DNA of 64,000 bases, taken from assembly GCA_002118135.1 (NCBI GenBank), contig BDIU01000103.1, positions 62,001-126,000 of the forward strand. The letters are read 5' to 3'. Below are positions 57,080 to 64,000 of the stretch, one piece after another. Position 1 is the first letter of the stretch. Each line of letters opens with the position of its first letter. The notes under the pieces are model-generated. The model worked only from the letters and a program-made list of their open reading frames with translations, ran no database searches and had not been told where the DNA came from. Both the position numbers and the translations under genes were made by a program. Source of the DNA: Trebouxia sp. TZW2008. Lineage: Eukaryota > Chlorophyta > Trebouxiophyceae > Trebouxiales > Trebouxiaceae.

Positions 57080-60000
57080 ATGGCTGGTCGCCAGTTTTTT
57101 CCAGGCTTTGGCAACAACTTTCAGCCAGCTCCGGACTTTAGCTCAGGCTATGGAAATGCTTTCACCGGCATTCCAAATAACATCTTCATGCCTGGACCCC
57201 ACGCAGGTAGTTGTGTTTTAATCTCGCTGGCTGCAAGTCGCGCTTTGCTGTTCGCTTAATGCGATAGCGTCATCGAGCTTTGTCTCAGTGCGTAACTTCT
57301 TGTTCACAGTGCCGGGGCAGCAGCTGGGAGGTCATCCGTCTGGTTTGCGCTTGCCTTTCAGCAGCCAGCAAGCTGAAGATCCTGCTTTGTTTGTCAATTT
57401 TGATGATGATGACGAGGATTTTGCCATGAACAGCCGGGCTGCGGTTGCAAGAAATCAGGCAATGAACGTCAGGCGACCTGCGCCCCAGATGCAAGCGAGT
57501 ATGCAGCCACCTAACGTGAGCAGGCAGCAACAGATGGGAGGGAGCGACGCTACACTTCCTATGCATTCATGTAACTCACACCCATCGCGCAATATGTCTG
57601 CTGCTGAGCAAGAACTTGAGGATCTCAAGCGCCGTATTGCCGAAAAGGAAAGACAGATGAAAGCTAAGCGTCAGGGCAGTCAAGGTTTTGGCGGCATGCC
57701 AGCAAGGTCCAGGCCAAACCCTGCACATGGCCCAATCTTGCGTGGTTTGCATCGTAAGCCACCTATTGACCCGCCTTCACAAGTATCCAAGGAAGCTGAC
57801 CTTTTTTTGAAAAACATGGCGGCTGAACTTCCCACAAGCAGCACAGGTGTGAAATTCTGGCCCTACTTCAGCATGGATGGCATGTGTGGTGTTGGCGTTT
57901 GACATCAGGCTTTGCCAAACTCACTTGTGATTGCCATCATGGACAGGTCCTCCAGAATTGTTGTTGATGTCACTGACTGTATGGAACAACATAAACTTAT
58001 AAGCTACACTGCCTACGCACTGTCCAGTGTTTCTAGTTTTGAACATCGCGGGTGGGGCTGAGAGTGACAGCTGTGCAGTGACTGAGTTTTTGTCATTGAG
58101 CTTACAATGTTACTGTGTTGGCAGCAATCAGCTGTATGTTTGTTTGATTCATGACTACGACGATGCATGCTGTGGCATTGTCTGGTTTGATTCTGTGTGT
58201 CGTGTCTCAGGTCCACCAGCTGCTAGTCAAAGGGCACAAGCAGCAGCTGGTACCCAACAGACATCTAAGGTTACAGCATCTCAGGGACGCCAGCCTACAG
58301 TGCAAGCTACCAAGACAGCGTCTGCACCAGCTGCTAAGGTACACCAGAGCTACTTGAACACTTGCAGCAAAATGATTTCAGGTTGCCTTGAAGACACATA
58401 TCTAAGATGAAGAGCATATGAAAGTGGTCAACCTTCGATGTCACTTCATGCCTTGCTCTCGGTAGTGACACTGCAATATACAAAACGTGAGTTGTGATAT
58501 GCAGGGCGTGACAAGCACAGCTGAGCACAAAACTGCTGGTTCTGCTGTTGCTTCAAAGCAGCAAAAGGGGACAGCAGCAAAGCAAACAGCAAAGCAGCCT
58601 GCTGATAGTCAGCCAGCTGCAGCTGCACCCAAAGCAACTCAGACTTCTATAGTTGTGCCCAAGCCCTCTCAGACTGCTGCAATTGCACACAAGTCATCTC
58701 GGCCTGCTAAGACTACGCAGCCTCCGCTTTCTAGCACAGCACCAGCTTCTGCAAAGCCCTTGCTACCAGCTCGAGTTTCACCTGCTGCACAAAAGGCTGC
58801 TGTCAAGCCTCAGGCATCTGCATCAGCAGCAGTCAAGCCTGCAAAGCAGTCACCCACCAGAACCACCCCTGATCTGACTGTGCAACAGGCACGTACCAAC
58901 AGCGAGACTCCCCTCACGGGCCAGGCCGCTACAGCTAATACCAGTAAGCTGCCAAGCAAGCCCTCAGCCACTGATAAGCCTGGCGGTCACACTCAGTCAA
59001 CAAAAGCGGGTCAGACTGACAAAGGTGCACCCAGCAATGCTTTGCCATCCAAAGTGGCTGCACCACCTGATGTGATATCTGCTGAGCCTTCAGCAGAATG
59101 GGAGACAGACCCAGGCGTCCCTGTGCAGTCTGGCTACGCCATGTCAGATTCCCCCTTGCCTGAAGAAGAGGACTACATGCGTGAGGGCGAAGTTGCTGAT
59201 ATTGTTGCGGAAGCTAACAGAGCAACTACTCAGCTGACAAGCATACTCAGTGTTCCAAAGGCTGACAGGCAGCAAAAGCAAGACAAAGCTGGAAAGCGAG
59301 AACGGTCTAAGCTTGCATCAGCACCAAGGGAAGCTGCAGCTTCAGAGACCAAAACAGCTGTGCAATCTGAAGCTGCTCCCTTGGCTCAGAAGCCTACAGC
59401 TTTATCGGCTCCAGCTCCAGCAAGCGCCCAAATTGCAACCCAGGGTGCAGCTTCAGCTCTGCCCTCTTCGGCAGATGCAAAAGGCGCTTCTGTTGCTGCA
59501 CCTGGTGGCAAAGTCACCCCTCGCAAGATACCTAGCAAGGTTGATGTGCCAGCTGATGCAAAGAAGAGTGAGGCAAAGGAATCAGTAGCACCCCCATCTG
59601 CAAGCAAAGCTACAGCAGACAGGAGATCGTCTGACGCTTGTAAGGCGGACACGCCCAGTCATTCCACCAAGCAGCCTTCTTCAGCACCTCAGGCTGCTGC
59701 AAAGGTACAAGCTCACACACCTCACGGAAAGTTGTCAAGTCCAGACTCAGCTAAGAAGCACAGCCAAGTTGCTATTGACACAGCCAAGGCATCTAACAAC
59801 AAGCTGCCAACACCCACAGGCTCAAAGGTCAGCGCTGGCAAAGCTCCCTTTGTTGCTGCTGATTTGCCAGCCAGAGATAAGGGTGTCAAGGCTGCAGAAG
59901 CAATGCCTCTAGCTGCAGCTGCATCAATTGCTGCACTGTCAGAAGCTGCCCATCCTGAGTTTGTGTCTTACAGTGCCACCAATGGCACGTTGTCAAAGGC

Positions 60001-63000
60001 TAGCACACCAGCAGCAGTTGCACAGGGCCAACTTAACACGCAGCCTGCAGCAGCTCAGCAAAAGGCTGCTGCTCAGTCTGAGCCGCCAGCTAGCACCAAA
60101 GCAGCTGTCACAACAAAGCCAGCTGCTGCAAGCAAACAAGATGCAGGGCATAGCACAGCTGTTGCTCAAAGCAGTTCCTTGTCAGGCAAGGTTGATAGGC
60201 AGGCAGCCCCTGTTGCACCACTGCGTGAAGTCACCCCGCCATTACTGAGCAGTGCCAGCAAGGGTCGGCCCCACAGCGTCAAGGCACGAAACCCAATCCC
60301 TGGTCTAGGATCTCCTGACCTCTCTGCTTCAGACGAGGACGTGCCCAGTAGCTCAAAGGGCCAAGCTGCAGCCCTTTCTGCAAGCGACCAGAGACCGAGG
60401 CCACTGTCAGTCTTGAACAGTGCAGCCCCACCTCCTCCACCAACGCTGTCTGCTCCATCTCTCCAAGCCACTGCTGATCCTTTGCCTCCTGAGCCATCCA
60501 GCCCCAAGCCCTTGCCCATTGCATCCTCAGGCAGGGACCACCTTGCCAATGCCCAAGCTGGGCTGCAAAAGGGCTTCAGCAGCCGTTCGTATTCTGGTGA
60601 GGACATGGACATTGATGAGGAGCCTGCTAGAGAACCGCTACCCCCACTGCCCACTGAGCCTTTCCCCACAGGCTTGGAGCTGGCCACCATTGACACCAGT
60701 CAGCAGCTTGCAACCATCTCTGCAGAGGATAGAGATACCCTGATGGAGGAGCTGTCAGGCATCAACGTAAGCTTTGCCTGTAATTGCTACAGTTTGCAAA
60801 GCGCCACAGCTGCCCATTTTGTCATTTTGCATCCTCTGTGCACCTGCAACATAGCCATTGCTTTGCCCCTTCAAAGCTGTCAAGGCATGTTCAGACCTGC
60901 AAACGTCCCTGTCGGTATGCTGTGTGTGAGGAAACTGCTTGGGCTCAGAATGTACTTGGGACATGTTGTGTTGGCACTCTTACACAAGACTGGTCTTTGT
61001 GCGCTCTAGCTGCATAGCTGAGCGTCGGCAACAGCTGACTCACCGTTCATCCACGCTGTGTAAGTAGCTACATCGATGCAATCTAAGTCAACGCAGCCTA
61101 CTATTGTTTTGCTTGATCTGACCCTGCATGCTGATGACTACAGCAAGGTATCCAAAACATGCAGAACGCTCATAAATAAAACACACTCTTAAGGTCCTGT
61201 ACAGATTTCCTGGCTAGGGGCTTCTCAGTTTGAACATGCAGCTACTGCGCCTATACTCTCTGTGCTGATGCAGGCACGTACGGACGAGCTGCGCATCCAG
61301 AAGCACTTTCTAAACGACATGTTTGCAAGAGTGAAGCAGGAGTACCTTGAGCGGCGCCTTAGGCAGCAGCAGATTGAGCAGCTGCTGGGCTATAAGCCTC
61401 ACATGGCTGCTTTACCAAGCACAGCTGCTGATGCGCCAGGACCCTCAAGTGCCCTTGCTTTACGTCAAGCTTCTGAAGGGCCTTCAGAGCCTCAACAGGC
61501 TTCCCCTGGTAAGGCTGGCTCAACCCTTTGAGCTGCTGCATTATGGCTGCAGTGTCTGAATTGAATGCTGATACCTAGACGCAAGACGTTGTTGCTTTCT
61601 CAGGCTGCTTGTACTGCAACTGGAATCAGTTCCTGAATGTGCTGCAGAATGTACGCAGTGTCTGTGCGTTTACCATTCTGTTGTGCAACATGCAGCTCTG
61701 CATATCTGCTGGTCCTGATTAGTGCCTTACCCATTTCAAGGTTGATGTTTGTGTTGCATCACAAGCCTTGAGAAGGTTGTGCAGATGTCTCTGGTAAGAC
61801 GACAGGAAGCTTCCCTGATCAGCATTTGCTTATCTGTTTGGTTTGTAAAGCCTGACCATGCTGGTTGCGCAGGTGATCACAAGCAGAGCAGAAAGGCTGA
61901 GCTGCAGTCACGTGCTGAGCTGCACAAGGCTCGCCTAGACGCGCTGCAGGCCAAGCAGCGTCAGGGCGCTGTCACTGCTGCTGACACCGCTCCCCAGATA
62001 GGCATGTCACCCATGACTTCAAAGGCTATTGTGGACCTGACAGCAAAGCAGTCCCCACTTGCCAGGCAGTCTACAGCAACAGTAGCTCCTGCCCCTGCAC
62101 CATTTGCTTCAGCTGCGCACAAGGCAACTGCTGGAGCCCGTCAAGCAACAGCTGCAGCAGGAAGTGCAGCAGCCAAGGCTGCATCTGCAAAAGCAACTCC
62201 TGCACAAGGCGCTGCAGCAGCCAAGCCTGCACCTGCACCTGCACAAGCAGCTTCTGCTGTTGTTAGCTTGCAGCCTACACAGCATCAGTCAGCAGTTGGT
62301 CAGTCAAAGGCAGCAGCTCAAGGGCTTGTGAAGCAGCCTGTTGGCCAGTCAGTGACAGCGGCTCAAAAGCTTGAGAAGCAAGCAGACAGCCAGGCAAGGG
62401 GCCAATTAGTGACAGCAGCTCAAGGGCTTGAGAGGCAGGCTGTCAACCAGTCAGTAGCAGCAGCTCAGAAGGCTGAGAAGCAGGCAGACAGCCAAGGGAA
62501 GGGTGCAGCAAGCGTGGGCACCAGTCAGCTGCTGCCCAAAAGGAAGCGCTCCAGGTCCAGGTCTCCAACAGGCACAGTTGATGATGGCAGAGCCAGGGTT
62601 GGCAGCCAGAGGCAAGCTGCCAGCTCTTCTCATCGGCGGGCTACCAGGTGAGAAGCGTCACAGCTGTGCACTTGGTCTGAGACTTCACAACTTGCAATGC
62701 ACTTATGATTTACTGCAAAAGATGAAGCACTGCATGAAGCTTTTAATGTTTGCAGCAATTCTCTTGCTCTGCTGGCACTGCCATCAACAGAATTCCATGC
62801 ACTGCAGCTATAAACGTCTTTGACTGACCTGTCGTTCAAGACTTCAGAAGTAATGATGCACAGGCTGTTGCATGGCAGCAATGCCTGAGCTACAGTCCAG
62901 GCTTATGGCAAGCCTTGGTGAGCCTATGCCATTACCTTGAGGCATGTTGAATGATAGCACTCGCCAGACGCATGTTTTGGCCTCAAGCGTTTGCTGTATT

Positions 63001-64000
63001 CAAACCTGCCTCAAGGATGTAGCACAGGAGTAACAATGCATGCCATAAGCCATACATGTGTTTCAAGCTCTGGAACTGGCTGCAGAAACTCTCAAAGATG
63101 GCTTCGCCCATGTTGCCAAGGTCTTGCCAGTCGACTGTCTTGCAATGACAAGGTCACCTGTCACAAGGAGGTCATGAAGGCTTTCATTGGTGTTGCTGAG
63201 CTGTTCATAGTTGACTCTCTTGACAAGTCAACTTCACCTGTGACAAGAAGATCACGGTCACCACCCTCCACGAGGGATTGTTAATTTTACTGGGATGTTG
63301 AGTGCCTTGTCAGGTCAAGCTCGCCTGTCACCAAGGGGCCAATGTCATCATCTGCCAAAATCTATGTCAATGTAATGAGGTGTTGGCTTATTTGTCAGGT
63401 CCAAATCACCAGTCACAAGAAGGTCCAGGTCGCCACCTGCCAAGAGGCCTCGTCAGCAGCAAGCACCTGCCAGAAGCCGGCAACGCAGCATGAGTACCAC
63501 CTCTTCTTCTTCCCTGTCTCCTAAGCGCCGCCGCCGTCGGCACTCTTCCTCTTCATCTCCATCTCCAGTCAGGCATGGGTACAGGCACAGCAGGCGGTCT
63601 CCCCCTAGGCACAGGGTCCGCAGAAGCCCTTCCCCAAGGGGCAGATCCAGAAGGCACAGCCCTGCCAGGAAGCCCAGCACCAGAAGGAGCCCTTCTCCGT
63701 TGGCCCAAAGGCGAAGGGCAAGCAGTCCCAGTCGGCTTGTGTTGAAAGGCGGACCCAGAGGCAGCCCAGTGTCTAGGTCCAGGCCAGAAAAGCGTCACAC
63801 AGGGAGGGCCAGGTCACCCTCAACCAGCAGAACGCCTTCGCCCACCAAGAGGCAGACTGCAGCTGTGCAACCTGCCCAGCAGAGACGGCATGACTCCCCT
63901 CAGAAGGCAGTAATGCGGCAATCATCCCCTGTTGCAAAACCTAAGGCTGACACAGGCAGACTTGCCTCAGGATCTGTAGCTGCAGCCAAGTCTGATGCAC
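57080..64000 (+). CDS. Large Ser/Arg-rich nuclear protein, 3' end outside window
   Basis: Exons 57080-57206, 57310-57846, 58211-58338, 58505-60766, 61274-61508, 61873-62647 and 63399 onward keep phase throughout (over 1500 residues so far). The start is Gly/Phe/Asn-rich (MAGRQFFPGFGNNFQPAPDF), then an acidic patch (FVNFDDDDEDF) and a short coiled coil (LEDLKRRIAEKERQMKAKRQ). The 754-residue fourth exon is almost all Ala/Ser/Pro/Lys/Gln. Exons 5 and 6 add helical pieces (RVKQEYLERRLRQQQIEQLL; AELHKARLDALQAKQRQG). The last exon is an RS domain (RRSPSPRGRSRRHSPARKPS). This composition fits a nuclear-speckle or exosome-adaptor scaffold; the N-terminal acidic style slightly recalls ZFC3H1-type proteins, but no zinc finger is visible in this window. 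Not assigned to a family. Confidence 0.78.
63130..63420 (+). repeat. Three upstream echoes of the RS-domain exon start
   Basis: The RS exon edge at 63399 (SKSPVTRRSRSPPAKR) has copies near 63154 (RSPVTRRS), 63235 (TSPVTRRSRSPPSTRD, then stop) and 63321 (SSPVTKG). Spacing is about 81-86 bp, the shortest of the exon-edge echo series in this window. Confidence 0.88.

Noticed and set aside
60166..60696. 176-residue minus frame, Gly/Ser/Ala-rich
   Set aside because: It is antisense to the long low-complexity exon of the SR-rich gene; its composition simply mirrors the Ala/Pro/Ser coding strand.

Overview
The window is nuclear DNA from an intron-rich photosynthetic eukaryote, most likely a chlorophyte green alga; a trebouxiophycean is my guess from the moderate base composition and the gene style. 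The signs are spliced genes with GT-AG introns (about 2 to 11 exons each), a plant-type CDC48B, a plastid-type GNAT acetyltransferase and a plastid-type PH-like protein. I see no bacterial operon, CRISPR array, rRNA, tRNA or intact transposon. Exon joins were worked out by hand from splice sites, reading phase and family motifs. For eight genes every join closes in frame and the summed CDS is divisible by three.

Layout, left to right: CorA/MRS2-type Mg2+ transporter (+, 5' end outside the window); a conserved plant/algal membrane protein (-); GET1/WRB tail-anchor receptor (+); a small conserved membrane protein (-) head-to-head with an ankyrin-repeat protein (+); protein phosphatase PP1 catalytic subunit (-); a long coiled-coil protein with a C-terminal hydrophobic anchor (-); plastid-type GNAT (+); a second, compact GNAT (-); plastid-type PH-like protein (+); four-finger CCCH zinc-finger protein (-); CDC48B-like double-AAA ATPase (+, 11 exons over 9.6 kb); PH-domain coiled-coil protein (-); SAM-domain SNM1/PSO2-type DNA repair nuclease (-); an unknown protein (+); and a large Ser/Arg-rich nuclear protein (+, running off the right edge). 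Many neighbours are divergent with 190-630 bp between start codons, so shared promoters are likely.

The most unusual thing is not a gene. In almost every gene, a splice-site-spanning piece (tens of bp of intron plus tens of bp of exon edge) has been copied in direct tandem into the adjoining intron, leaving degenerate 'echo' exon edges. Unit spacing is mostly about 80-235 bp, commonly 120-200 bp. The extreme case is CDC48B, where the start of the second AAA exon occurs seven times and its Walker A end five times. Only the copy contiguous with the exon body makes the conserved protein. Most of the long introns here appear to have grown this way, which leaves arrays of decoy splice sites.

The genes do not form one pathway. 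They cover Mg2+ transport, tail-anchored protein insertion, PP1 signalling, protein unfolding, RNA binding or processing, and crosslink repair.
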